Origin: Dipodascopsis uninucleata var. uninucleata
Lineage: Eukaryota > Ascomycota > Lipomycetes > Lipomycetales > Lipomycetaceae
Direction: 5' to 3'
DNA: 64,000 bases
Assembly: GCA_030568195.1 (NCBI GenBank)
Contig: JAJLTO010000006.1
Span: 930,001-994,000, forward strand
Position numbers and translations under genes: made by a program. The notes below the pieces were generated by a model that saw nothing but the letters and a program-made list of their open reading frames with translations, ran no database searches and had not been told where the DNA came from. Shown piece by piece: positions 34,132 through 45,447 of this stretch. The stretch's first letter is position 1, and each line of letters opens with the position of its first letter.

Positions 34132-35102
34132 TTACATTCCACCGCCAATGTTATCGAAATCACTTTCCCACCCTTGATCATCGTCATCCTCAACAGCTTC
34201 ATCTTCGTATTCAGCCATGGCTTTCTGAACAAAAGCAACGGTTATATTGCAAAACTCCTTCGAGGCTGGAATAAAATGGCCACCGGGGTGATAATAAGTA
34301 GTTGCTGTGCCAGGTACACATTTTTTAACTAACTTAAGAGACTCATGCTGTTCGACAACGGTGTCTAAACTTCCTAGGACGTGCAAACTTGGGATAGAGA
34401 TAAGAGGTTCATACAAGTGCTGATAAATCTTTATTTTCGATGTATACCCAGAATAAACCATAAGAAGTTTAAAGGGTGGATGCTCTGGAACAAGGCTCTG
34501 TATTTTATTTACCAGCATGCCTGCCATCGCACCTCCTTGTGAGAATCCAGCAACTCCGTCAAAGGGACCCTGAACGTATAAGAAACAAAAGTTAGAACTA
34601 ATAGCATATTCTCGTATATATCTTAAATATAATAAGTGTGGTTTAGGTCATACAAATAACACAGTAACTTAGACTTTAATGTCAATTGATGAATGCACTA
34701 AAGTACGCAATATATGTTCAATATACTCACTTCTTTTCGTATATATTCAGCGAGGAACTGCCAAGATACATCAATCTTCGGATATTCTTTTTCATCCAAA
34801 CTAAGGTTCCACCAACAATAGCTGTTATCATTGAAGTCAAAAATACCCTTAGAAGAGTTCCCATCTTGTACGTCTGCCAGTAAACACTTTATTGGAGCAG
34901 TAGGATAGTAACACTGTATTCCAATAGACTCTAGGACCTTATTAAGACCAGACGTCTTCCTGCTGAGCAGATCCCCACTCTAGAAATTCATGAAAAGAGA
35001 ATAATATTAGTCATCAGGCCTTCTAGTGATCAGAATGCTAGTGTCATGCTATTGATATTCACCTACCTGAGTAAACCCATGTAAAAACAGTATTTTTCCC
35101 AT
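34132..35102 (-). CDS. FSH1: FSH1-family serine hydrolase, copy A
   Basis: Alpha/beta hydrolase of the FSH1/OVCA2 family; substrates of the family are poorly known, probably small esters. Exons 35102-35067, 34979-34731 and 34569-34132 give 240 aa. It starts MGKILFLHGFTQSGD with the oxyanion segment LHGF. The nucleophile Ser is in GFSQGG, the acid Asp is in HVLGSLDTVV, and the His is in HPGGHFIP, so the triad is complete. The C-terminus has an acidic tail (EDEAVEDDDDQGWESDFD) that its neighbour lacks. It is one of two tandem copies with introns at the same two places and in the same phase; see the adjacent copy. Family call is strong, biological substrate unknown. Confidence 0.9.
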
Positions 35103-35360
35103 CTTTAGAAAACTTGAATAACAATTCTCAAGAATTGATCATGTTAGGAATTTTCAGTCAAATAAAAGCAGTAGTAATAAATCTTAAACTGTGGAGAAAT
35201 GGTCGTCTTCGGACATGGGTGGCAAGCTACATCCCTAACATCATGTTTTTTCCAGCAATGGAGCCTTTCAAGCCACAAATACTAGAGTACAATGCATAAA
35301 AGGAACTGGTTTGTAGGATATATAAAAAAAATACTTCAGTCTATTACAAACTATATATCT

Positions 35361-36245
35361 CTACGCCTGAACTACTACATTTTCTGCAGCTGCTGTAGTG
35401 ACCTGTGCACTTGCAGTGGAGTCGCTTTCATCAGCACGCTTGAGAGTGTCAAGAATCCAGTTGTTCACGTAGGTTACAACCTCACGATTACTAGGAACAA
35501 AATGGCCACCTGGATGTATATATACAGTTCTGTTAGATTCTTCGCTTGCATCCACTAGTGTCTGGCTGCGCTCTACTGGTACGATTGAATCGTTTTGTCC
35601 TAGAACATGAAGAGTTGGAAGAGTAATTGGATATAGTTTCTGATGTTCAGGAACTGTTGATCTGAAGCCAGAAAAAAGAACCGCAAATTTGAGAGGGGGA
35701 TGCTCGGGCACTAACTTCTGTAAGTTATTGCATAAAAGACCTAGTATTCCAGCCCCTTGTGAAAAGCCAATTGCGCCAACAAAAGGACCCTGGAATTGCA
35801 ACTCAGTGTTAGCAAGATCATTGCTCTTAATCAATCTGCCCGGCCCTGAGACACACCAAAACACAATTACTTACCTGCTTACGAATATAATCTGACAGGT
35901 ATGTCCATGATTTGTCAATGCCATCATAATTTCCAGTAGAATCATTTTTGATGAACCATGCGTAGCTGTCCTCTCCATATCCTATGCCTGACAAACGAGC
36001 TCTTTCCTCCTCGCTTGCATCTTCCGGAACAGTTAACGCTATAGGGCCGGTAGCATACAAAGCCTCAAAGCCAAGCTTTGTCAATGCTTTCCTTAAACCG
36101 GCGGATTTCTTTGCAAACGAAGAACCAGACTTGTTTGCAGAGATTGTCAGTTCAGCATATCACTATGTAGATATTATTAAAGCCGAAATAAAATGTTCTC
36201 ACTAACCTGGGTGTAACCGTGGAGAAACAGAATTTTTCCTGACAT
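35361..36245 (-). CDS. FSH1: FSH1-family serine hydrolase, copy B
   Basis: Second alpha/beta hydrolase of the FSH1 family. Exons 36245-36207, 36129-35875 and 35789-35361 give 240 aa, the same length as copy A. It starts MSGKILFLHGYTQSGSS. The triad is Ser in GFSQGAG, Asp in HVLGQNDSIV and His in HPGGHFVP. Both introns fall after HG(F/Y)TQ and after YIRK(E/Q), exactly as in copy A, showing that the pair came from an old tandem duplication. The tail is Ser/Thr/Ala/Val-rich rather than acidic. It is divergent from RSM22 across about 320 bp. Which copy is the orthologue of yeast FSH1, FSH2 or FSH3 is not decided here. Confidence 0.9.
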
Positions 36246-36565
36246 TATTTCTTCCAATATAGAATAAGAAGCTCTTTATATATAAATTTGCTGTGTATAG
36301 TATATTCAGACTCGTTATTGAGAGAATCTGAAAGTTGTCCTACGTATAGGTCTAAATGACAGATGATAAAATCGACTTTCGGGACAAATGTTCGAGTGAG
36401 CCGCACTTGATTTAAATTTTCATGGAAATTTTTCGTCTGATTTTCATATCGCAACACTACAGAAACTACCAACAGCGGTTAGCTTACGTCTTGGAATTTA
36501 TAAATCCCATACTCTCTTAAGCCATTTATTAATTCATGAGTTCATAGAAGCTACCATCTAGGAAA
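36246..36565. other. Divergent promoter, FSH copy B and RSM22
   Basis: A 320-bp AT-rich spacer with both promoters; nothing else recognised. Confidence 0.6.
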
Positions 36566-38662
36566 ATGTTGAGACGGTTTGATTTGAGGAAAGTCTGTCA
36601 ATGCTTAAGGGTGCAGCAGCCGACTATGATGCACTCACGCTCTCTAACTAGTTCGCACTCTTTAAGATCTTTCGACCGATCGGACGATTATATCGAGTTA
36701 GACATAGACGATACAGATATTGATCCGAGCAAATATCGTCCATCACGACCCCTGTATAACGAGAAGGGTGAGGAAGTAGCATCATTGGTGGATTCTTATG
36801 GAAAAGCGAAACGTTTTCACAGTCATACTTTGATGGGCCGATCTTCGTTAGGATCCATCACAATGCCGCCTGCCTTTGACTCTGTTATCGGAGGAAGTCC
36901 CAGTGAGTAATTGAATTTCATTGAAACATCATGTTTTATTAGCTATTGTAGTGTACTAAGAATCATAACCGTGATAGCCAAGATCAAAGAGCTTCGACCA
37001 AAGGTCCAACACATCTACGAGAAACTAACCGATAAGCGCTCACGAAATGAGAGACCAAAGGCTGCAATGGTAGACGCACACATTGCTGCTCTTTTCCCTC
37101 AAAGCTATGCATCTGCGATATATGCTATTAGTGAAGCACGTAGGAGATTGGGGCCAGAGTGGCGACCTCAGCGAGTACTGGATATAGGGACTGGTCCTTC
37201 GACAGGCTTACTAGCTCTCAACGAGGTCTTCAAAGACAGTAGGACTTGGCAGCCAGATGCCGTACACAGCACAATATTCGGCGATATGCTTATGGTACGG
37301 CGAGGAAAGGATCTTCTTATGGCCCAACAGGAGTCTTTTGAGGATGAAATGAATGATGATTTTATGGACGAATCTGTGATTCTGAAGAAATCTGCAGAAG
37401 CTACAGAAGTAATGAAAGGAGAAACGGTTACAGCAGAAGATGATGAAGATACAGAAACAGATCAAAGTCTTATCAATAGACGGTTTGGAAAAGTCAAGTA
37501 TTACTTAAATCAATTGCCTCCTGGGCGTTCAAAATATGATCTGGTAATTGCTCAAAATCATCTGTTACATCCAACTGAAAAAGGTCATGCGAGAAGTGAC
37601 GCCGTGACTAAGCGTCTATTAGAGCTTCTAGCACCAAATGGCATTCTTGTTCTTATAGAGCGCGGAAATCCATTTGGATTTGAAAGAATTGCTAGAGCGA
37701 GAGAGTTGATCTTACGTCCTGAAGGACCTCATCCGGTTCGTATCAATACGGAGAAGGCAGTTCGAAATGCAGAGTTATATCGGAAGGCCTTTCCACTGGG
37801 AGAAAGAAAAGTATTTACTCATGATGATTCTGAAGATATGGAGTTGGTGATTGAGGATAGTGACGAGCCAATCTCTGCAGAAGAGCTGGCAGAATTTCGT
37901 GCTATATTTCAAGAAGAGGCTGATAGAACATCAACCAAGCAAGTGACTAAAGGGATGCGAGTAATTGCACCTTGCGCACATCATCGTCACTGTCCGATGC
38001 AGTACGGAAGCTGTGATGAAGATAATTCAAAGCGTCTCCGATGGTGTCATTTTCCACAAAAGTTACAGAAGCCAAAGTGGCTCTTGGATCTGAAGCGCGG
38101 TAAGAAATTGGCAATTCCATGGAAATTGAGTGACAGCGATTCTAGAGTCAATCAAAGAGCTGCGCTCAATCTTGCCGGCAAAGGAAGAGTAGGAAGTAAG
38201 AACTACGAGGTTGCCCGTCTTAGTTATATTGTATTTCAAAAGGCAGACTCTCTTGATACCGAAAAGAATACAGAGGTCGACACAAATGAAACGGACACTT
38301 TTATGCAGCAAGAAAGTATGCATTGGCCAAGGCTGATACATCAGCCTTTAAAACGAGATAAGCATGTAATACTTGATCTATGTTCCCGCCATGGTTCTAT
38401 TGAACGCTGGGTCGTGTCGAAATCTTCCAGCCAACAAGATTATCATGATGCTCGAAAGGCGAACTGGGGTGATCTTTGGGCCTTAGATGCAAAAACAAAA
38501 ATTATTCAGCCTCTGAAGTTATCTAACAATAATATACAAGCTCGAACTGCAAGGAAGAATGAAATTGATAAAAAAGAGCTATTTGATGACATTGATAGCG
38601 ATGATATAGCGAAGCTGACTGGCAAAGATGACGAATACTACAGAGATCTCTATCAGGTTTAA
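36566..38662 (+). CDS. RSM22: Rsm22/METTL17, mitoribosome small-subunit assembly factor
   Basis: Methyltransferase-like protein needed for assembly of the small mitochondrial ribosomal subunit. Exons 36566-36902 and 36978-38662 give 673 aa. The N-terminus MLRRFDLRKVCQCLRV is basic and amphipathic, as for a mitochondrial presequence. The SAM-binding motif is WRPQRVLDIGTGPSTGLLAL, and LAPNGILVLIERGNPFGF matches a later Rossmann strand. A cysteine cluster APCAHHRHCPMQYG and RWCHFPQK corresponds to the site that holds a 4Fe-4S cluster in METTL17 (family knowledge). An acidic insertion (around residues 170-200) separates parts of the fold. The gene is convergent with the NIPSNAP gene, whose stop lies about 170 bp away. 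Identification is strong. Confidence 0.93.
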
Positions 38663-38833
38663 CAGGGCATCACGGTTTTTTACGTACAATGTTTTTTTTA
38701 GATTCATGTTTGGGCCTAATTTTCGGGGTTTTGATTCGTAATATGGTAAATAGTATAATCCTTTTGTAAATACGAATTTATTTCAAAACGTTCAACTAAG
38801 AAAGATTTGGAGTGAAGACACCAAATAAAAAAA

Positions 38834-39894
38834 TCACTAAATATTGCATGTTAGCGTTGTTTTATCAAGGTCAATATCCTAAATCTCAGACTTACCTTCA
38901 AAGGACTAAATGGTAGTGCTACAAGGATGTTAGCTTGCATGTGATAAATCAGCTCGACTGTATCATGTACATTGTCAGCCCAACCAGGAAGTTCCCAGCA
39001 CTTCTCACGACTAACTTTGCGATGTTCTAGATCTGCAAATTGCCAGAGATGATGCACGCGATTGAGCTCGCCGAGTTGGGTAAACCAGGCGCCTACTGGC
39101 TCCATTACCTGACGACGACATTCAATACCCTTCTTCCAACTTGATTCCCATTCAAGTAGCCTGCCAGGCATCAAGTTATAACTTCGGAGCTCGAATATTC
39201 CGCCTAGATGCCTTGGTGCTGCAGTTCCACCCCAAAAGCTGAACTCCTGCATGAGCTCAGTAGATCTTGACTGAAGTAGGGGTCTGAGATCATTAAGATA
39301 CTTGATGAACTTGGGCTCCTGATGAATCCTATAGTAGGTCTCATGAAAGCCAGAATATCCCTTATACTCCCATATATGCACAAACGTATCAATATCGCCA
39401 ACCACAGTACGCCAGCTGCCAACTAGATGACACTTATTTAGGGGATCAGCAGCAATCTGTGGATATACGTCTGATATTAAATCAACATACTCAGGACCAC
39501 ATTCCGGTTTTACTTTGTGAAAAGCTATTTCATGGACATACTTGCCTCGCATCAGCTGAGTTGAGTAAGACCTCTCCAGCTTTTCTTGGTCTTTTCGAGA
39601 TTCTTCTGATCCATATAAAAACGATTTAATCAGGCTATTGGCAGTGCTTTGATGTGACACGAGAGTGCTATTGTCGCTTTCCTGGTCATTGCCTTCGTTT
39701 TTATTATCACCCTCGCTAGGCCTGTTCTGCTGAAAGTATCTTCCATCGTCATGGGGAGGCACGTCTGCAAGAGACGGAATGCGTTTTGTGCTCCAAAGCG
39801 CAGTAGAGACACTTAAATTCCTCTTTTGCGAGTGGAACATGCGGTTGAAGACAGAAGCATTTACTCTGCAAAATAGCTCCCTAGATACCATCAT
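38834..39894 (-). CDS. NIPSNAP-family mitochondrial protein
   Basis: NIPSNAP proteins are mitochondrial and in animals serve as mitophagy signals; fungal function is little known. The main exon is 39894-38896 (333 codons) and an intron 38837-38895 follows directly, so the last exon starts with the TGA stop at 38836-38834. The protein then ends ILVALPFSPLK, the conserved NIPSNAP C-terminus. Reading into the intron would add 14 unrelated residues. The N-terminus MVSRELFCRVNASVF is presequence-like. Two ferredoxin-like halves are visible: YVHEIAFHKVKPECGPEYV with VGSWRTVVGDIDTFVHIWEY, then IFELRSYNLMPGRLLEWE with HHLWQFADLEHR. The first half follows a Ser/Asn-rich region (residues 45-110). Confidence 0.92.
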
Positions 39895-40940
39895 TGGAAC
39901 TTGATTTGGTCTGATCTACGCGGACGCAGACAACAGATAACTCTAGAAATTCAGAAAGCTCTGAGATGTATATGACTTCAACGGTTAGTGATTATTCGCT
40001 ATACTTATTGCGTATTGTCGGTTGGTAGTGGAAGTGACTTCTACGAATACCCCTCAGCCAAAAAGCCTCTGTTGCGTGCCAAATCAGATTAACGAAATAA
40101 ATATAAATATATTTATATTGTTAGCTAAAATATTTAGGAAACCGTAACGACAGATATTCTATTGATATCTTCCGCTATACGAGATATTATGGTCCTTACT
40201 ATATGTTACTAACGTAATACGAAACAATGAAGCCTTGTGAAAGATCACAAGCACTTATCAAGGTTGAGTGGTCTCAGTGCATTACATAGAAATGTGGAGG
40301 AGGAGGTTGCTGAACTTAATTAAGAAGACTGTTCTTTAAAGTTCAAAATGTTACATATGTGGTGTTGAACCTTCAAGCATACCCTTATATGCCAACGTCT
40401 GCTACCTGTTAAGGCTCTAAATAACCACAGCTGTTGTCATCTTTGCAGTCTTCGCTCTAATGCCTATTCAGTGAGGATATCTACAATGCCCAGAAACGAA
40501 AATATCTAAAATGTCTACCGCTATACAACCAAATGCCTTGTAGGCTTCTTGAACCTGAACCTACGAGTAATGACAAACGCAAAAATATTCGATCATTACG
40601 AAATAATGTGTGACTTGTGTGATATAGAATACCATTTTTTCGTGACTAAAACAAAACATGAATCGTATGTGTTCCATTCACTATCCAATCAATCGTCCAA
40701 CCCGGAACTCCCATTGATACAATATACCAAAAAAAAAGACAGAAAAACTTCAAAATATAGCTAGCTATCTCTGAATTGCAAAAGACTGCTGCATACCAAT
40801 AGATCGAATATGTACATATATATTAGATATTTTGAAATAAATTAGAAAAAAGGATGGACAGGAGTTAAGGGCTATTTCATCCAGAGATGATCGTCGGAAC
40901 AGATAATCATTACTGATCTGACCAGTTTGCCGAGATTATC
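39895..40940. other. Intergenic upstream of NIPSNAP gene
   Basis: About 1 kb, roughly 38% GC where sampled; NIPSNAP promoter and the 3' side of the small heat-shock gene. A 71-codon plus-strand frame near 40549 looks random. No gene called. Confidence 0.55.
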
Positions 40941-41519
40941 TTATTCATCGGCGACCTCAATTCTACGATGATTAGCTGATTCTTCTTGCTTCGGAACCTT
41001 AATATTCAAGATACCGTTGCGAAGCGAAGCTGAAACATCATTGGAGTTCACAGTTGCCGGGAATCTGAACTGTCGTGCAAATTCACCATGCACGCGTTCA
41101 GATGCCCAGAACGTCGAAGAATCACCAGTTGCGCCCTTTGTCGCGACTGTGTTGTCTGCATTGGCAGATTGCGAAGAGCCCTCAATAGCCTTGTTGGCGT
41201 CTGACTCTGGCCTAGTGAACTCCTGGGACTTATCGATTTTGGCTCTAACACTAAGAGTTTGTGGATCAACGAACTCTAGCTCCAAGTTATTCTTGTCCAC
41301 GCCGGGCAATTCACCTTGTAACAAGAACGCTTTATCGGTCTCCTTTACATCGAATGACGGTGTCCGTGTGAATGCCGCGTTATCCAATGACCCAACTACG
41401 GAGTCAGGTAATGGTGATGAGAAAAATGGGTCATCAAAGATCTTATTGACGAATCTCGGTCCCATCAACTCTCGAGCTGCTGGCGATCCTGAAGAGTGCA
41501 AAAATCTTAAGAGAGACAT
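40941..41519 (-). CDS. Small heat-shock protein (Hsp20/alpha-crystallin)
   Basis: ATP-independent chaperone that holds unfolding proteins, of the fungal Hsp30/Hsp20 type. One exon of 192 aa; I take the ATG at 41519 (MSLLRFLHSSG). The alpha-crystallin domain starts near residue 54 with TPSFDVKETDKAFLLQGELP, has the long low-complexity insertion usual in fungal members (Ser/Ala/Asn-rich, about 105-135), and closes with FARQFRFPATV and the A-x-x-x-N-G-I-L motif in SASLRNGILNIKVPK. A heat-shock element of six alternating units lies 135-162 bp upstream of the ATG (see 41654-41681), with a TTTAAATA box between. Strong call. Confidence 0.95.
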   Translation of the reverse strand: MSLLRFLHSSGSPAARELMGPRFVNKIFDDPFFSSPLPDSVVGSLDNAAFTRTPSFDVKETDKAFLLQGELPGVDKNNLELEFVDPQTLSVRAKIDKSQEFTRPESDANKAIEGSSQSANADNTVATKGATGDSSTFWASERVHGEFARQFRFPATVNSNDVSASLRNGILNIKVPKQEESANHRRIEVADE

Positions 41520-42051
41520 ATTTATCAACTGTTATTAGATGTTTAATGCTGTATTATATCAATTCTTATATTTGATACTTTCGTTTGTCCTTTCTAAGAA
41601 TGAAATGAAGACCAAGTAGCTCATCAATCCTTTAAATACTCCATCAGCAAGGTTTCGAGAGGTTTCTAGCGTCTTCTGGAATACTATGCGGCTTACATAT
41701 ACAGAACCTTAAACTCAGTTCTAGGGTTTCGTAATAGTACGTGACACACAGTCCATCACTAGTTCTGGCTACAATGCTTGATATTGAAGTAATTTTCTCA
41801 TGAAATGTGATTATTGTAACAGGTAAATCTTACTATGTCCGATAATTCTGATATAACGAGTCTGTATCTGCATTGATTTACTTTTAAGTTAACATAATTT
41901 AATCAAATCTTCACGCACGCGTATTATGGGTAAACCTACAGCACTGACTAGAGAAGCCTGTATGGGAAATTGAAAGGAGACGGTGCAGAGCACACGAAAG
42001 AGTTAGTACATGTTGGCCACTGGTTGAGTTCAGTGATTCGCATGAACTTTC
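41520..42051. other. Divergent promoter, small HSP and unidentified gene
   Basis: Shared 5' region carrying the heat-shock element at 41654-41681 and a TATA-like TTTAAATA at about 41632-41640, nearer the chaperone gene. Confidence 0.7.
41654..41681. promoter_or_regulatory. Heat-shock element array, six units
   Basis: Alternating triplets every 5 nt: TTC (41654), GAG (41659), TTC (41664), GCG (41669), TTC (41674), GAA (41679). Four of six match the TTCnnGAA rule exactly and the other two keep the key first G. Binding by the trimeric heat-shock factor is expected, 135-162 bp upstream of the chaperone ATG. Confidence 0.8.
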
Positions 42052-42762
42052 ATGGTGATCAATATTAGTATACTGGCTCTGTCAAAAATGTCGGCTTCAT
42101 CAGAACTATTATCATGTACTCTATCAGACGCAGCAGAACGTTCGGATTCGCTGAATTTGCAAATAATTGACCAGTCTAAACAGCCAGGTTCTAATGAGAT
42201 ATCAGAAACTGCAAATGAATTATACCTTAAATGCGCAGATTTACGAAATCAGGATACATATGATTATTATAGTAGCTTGGATGACGACCAGATCTTACTA
42301 TCTTCTGTCGATGATTGCAGTAATTCCGATAAAAATTTGACTCGCAAATCTACGATGGAAGCACATCCATTTCCAGATACCCCACTGCAATCCTCGTCAG
42401 ATAAAATTTTATCGTCATCATCATCTCCGGAATATGCATTGTCAAGGTCAAAAGCTAAAGTGGTGTTGTTATCGCCGATCAATCCTTACTGTCTGAAACG
42501 GAAATTGGCTCCGAAGGACAAGCCTGAAGCATCCGATAATAGCAGAGGTCCACCAAAGAAGTCGAAATTCGAAAATATTAGCAATCGCACCTCATATTTA
42601 GAAAATGGAAAGCAAAATACAATTGATCTTAAGGCCCAAAATGTCTCTAACAATATGTCAGATATTCTTACAAGCGAGAGCATTAATTTGGCAGATTATA
42701 AAAATGAATTAGAAGACGATAAAATAATTGATTTCCCATCGTCACCACCTCAGTTTTACTAG
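42052..42762 (+). CDS. Unidentified Ser/Asp-rich, probably nuclear protein
   Basis: I do not recognise this gene. One exon of 236 aa from the ATG at 42052; an in-frame ATG at 42088 (MSASSELLS) is a good alternative start. The protein is Ser/Asp-rich and probably disordered. It has a central conserved-looking block, ALSRSKAKVVLLSPINPYCL, followed by KRKLAP (a possible nuclear signal or RxL cyclin-docking motif) and GPPKKSKFE (basic nuclear signal). TP and SP sites (DTPLQ, LSPINP, SSPPQFY at the C-terminus) could be cyclin-dependent kinase targets. These features suggest a small cell-cycle or transcription regulator, but that is inference. It shares a divergent promoter with the small heat-shock gene. 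Confidence 0.6.
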   Translation: MVINISILALSKMSASSELLSCTLSDAAERSDSLNLQIIDQSKQPGSNEISETANELYLKCADLRNQDTYDYYSSLDDDQILLSSVDDCSNSDKNLTRKSTMEAHPFPDTPLQSSSDKILSSSSSPEYALSRSKAKVVLLSPINPYCLKRKLAPKDKPEASDNSRGPPKKSKFENISNRTSYLENGKQNTIDLKAQNVSNNMSDILTSESINLADYKNELEDDKIIDFPSSPPQFY

Positions 42763-42956
42763 CCAAATAGATGAGAGAGAGATCCGTAAATTTTAACTTT
42801 TAAGAAAGATTTATTATTGTAAAACAGGAGATTTTAATACTAAGAGCATTTACGCTGTATTTTATTCAGTCATATCGAGTTTATATTTCCGTCTTCAAGA
42901 TATTATACCACTCTAGACAAATTGTTTATCCTTTTCAGAGCTGTGAAAGTAGTAAC

Positions 42957-45447
42957 CTAAAGTTCATCTTTCACGGCAGCTGTGGCCTCAGAAGCCGCAA
43001 CTGTAGAGTTCACATCATACATGTTGATCTACGATAATCGAGTTATGTTAGTAATTGCTAAAGAACTTTAAAGCTAAAAAAAATCAACTTACATCACTGT
43101 GGAATGTATTGCAGTCAAAATCCCAGTGTTTCATAAGTCTTGCATTTTCACAAGAAGACTTTGTCCATTTCTCGGCATATATAAGAGGTGATAGAAGGTA
43201 AAATATGTATAGAGATGCTAAGAATATTACAAGCGTCGATACGGAAACAAGGTATTTGTTTCGAATAAGTTTCTTGCAAGCAATATCCCATGCTGTGCAA
43301 AGTCCTAAAATTGCAAAATATAAAGCCGGCAGATAATGATGAAGGAACAATTGCCGTTTCATCAAGTAAAATGGAAAATAGTGCAAAGCCCATGCCACAA
43401 CATTGTAACCTACATTTGCATCAAACAAACGAACAGAGTAGTGATCGTAGTCTGGGTATCCACGCTGCCATCGTAATATAGTCAGCACCTTGAAGAGCGC
43501 ATAGACTACGAGTGTAGCCGAAGAGAGCCACCAAACAAAAATATTTCCTAGCAAATATACTTGTCGATGATCCTTGATCCAAAAGTTGATACCTCTTCTG
43601 AGATATGGCCACGATTCAGGTCTAGAATCCCAAGTATGGGAGGCGACTAATCCTGCATTTGTATCCCACATGACTCTTTGTAGCTCGAAGAATTTACCAA
43701 AGAATCCGAGTCTTGGATAATTAACTTTTTCTGCAGTTTCATTCAAAAGAGGATGCTCATTGTACTCGATATACCATATGCTATTGGGAAGGGTACCTTG
43801 ACGTGCGCATGTTACCTCTTGCTGTTCGTAACCCCAACTAGGAAGCTTAATCTTGTGAGAAAATAGAGCACATCCAGTGATTGTGTGAATCAATCGGAAC
43901 TTAGTTTCAATAGCTCTGACATACTCGCATGATTTTCCTGGCTTGCTTTTACTTTCAACAATCTCAATTCTGAAATGGTCATTGGCATCTCCATTAAAAC
44001 CTTTATATCCATAGGCGCTAACTTCGTTCTGCCAATCAGCTTCGGTTACTGGTGGTCGAACGTCATGACTGTGAAGACGACGGTTAGTGGAGATATGTTC
44101 CAATCTGATAAGATCGCCATTGCGTAAAAAGACAGGTTCAGAAACGGCCCGGAAATCAATTGGATTGTCCGAAGTAATATTGTCTATAAGCCAGATATTG
44201 TTGTCATCCTTGTGAGGATATAACGTAATTTGTTGTTGTTTTGATCCTCCGGGATACAAATGATCGTGAGAATGCAAGTAACCTCCTTGAGTGTTCAAGT
44301 GTCTTATAGTAACATGGCTACCCAATGCAACATCTGCTGGAGTATCTGCCATTTGCTTGTTATTTAATGTAGCCTGGAATTCCGAACTCATAAAACCGTC
44401 ACCATCTCCAGGATTAACCAAGCAGATAAAGTGGATGACATACATGAGCAAATAAAATGTCACTGGAACCACAATCAGACATACGACACGAACAAAGAAA
44501 TGTTTAGCATATGTCAATGGAGTCACGCTAAGATCTCCAAGGAGACGCCAGAGATCCGAAAGGGTGCCGATACCAACCCACGCAATTGTGAACAGGCCAA
44601 CCCACTTCACGCTGACAGTTGCACCGAGCGATAATCCTGTCAAAAGCAAATAGTAGTACCACGCGCCATCAAATGGTACCTGATTCCGAAAATTTACCCA
44701 TGCATATGATGTGAGAGCTGTGAAAAACACTAACGGAGAATCCAAAAGAATAAATCTAGATTGTGTTGTTAAGGCATTGTCTGTCCATATTCAATTAGCA
44801 TCTCGTTGATTACAGAATATAATTATAGAACATACCGAACAAAATGAGCATAGAACCAAGAGAGGCATTCAAGCTTGAACATCCGTAAGCCTTAAGAGTA
44901 AAAAATGTCAAAGGTATGACTAAGACTCCAAGAGTGGCAGGTAATAGTCGCATCGCGACATAAGGAACATTAGCTTCTGCGTATTCCCTGTTTGATGTCA
45001 GTCTCCGTTAGTAGTCAACTTTCATATCAAATTATTACAGAAATTATTAGAAAGAGTTGAAATAGTTGCGCTTACAATCCAATATCTTTGAAGTCAAAAT
45101 TTCCATTAAATCCTGCCAAATATCCAGCCAAAGTGATGAGCAGTTTAGCTAAAGGAGGATGAACATCCATGAAATATTTTCCTTTGATATATCTAAAAAA
45201 TAGTCCTCAGTCAGCACCGTATTATATCAATTTATCCTACTTAGAACCTGATCCTGTATTGCTACCAGAGATCGCATACTAGAATAACATACTTTGTTGC
45301 GAAACCGCCAAAATGTACTTCGTCAAACACCACTGACGTAGGCTGCCAGATCTTATAAAAGCGCACTATAACAGCTAACCCCGTGATTGTGATAACCAGC
45401 GCTTTGTCCTGTGACGACAAAGTCGAAAATTTAATTGCCTTGGCCAT
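42957..45447 (-). CDS. PMT1: Protein O-mannosyltransferase, Pmt1-like, ending in KDEL
   Basis: ER membrane enzyme that transfers mannose from dolichol-phosphate-mannose to Ser/Thr. Exons 45447-45293, 45192-45076, 44987-44836, 44780-43093 and 43028-42957 give 727 aa. The catalytic Asp-Glu pair is in SVVFDEVHFGGFATKYIKG (residues 42-43), and FMDVHPPLAKLLI follows. Central lumenal MIR repeats are seen around VTIRHLNTQGGYLHSH, and RLEHISTNRRLHSHDV. C-terminal spans end at SPLIYAEKWTK, and WDFDCNTF resembles the Pmt1 C-terminus. The last exon codes 23 residues and ends AAVKDEL, an exact KDEL retrieval motif on the lumenal side. Subfamily (PMT1 rather than PMT2 or PMT4) is by eye. Confidence 0.9.

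Noticed and set aside
40881-40905. U6-like word CAGAGATGATC
   Set aside because: The flanking U6 sequences and a promoter are absent, and it lies just past the small HSP stop.
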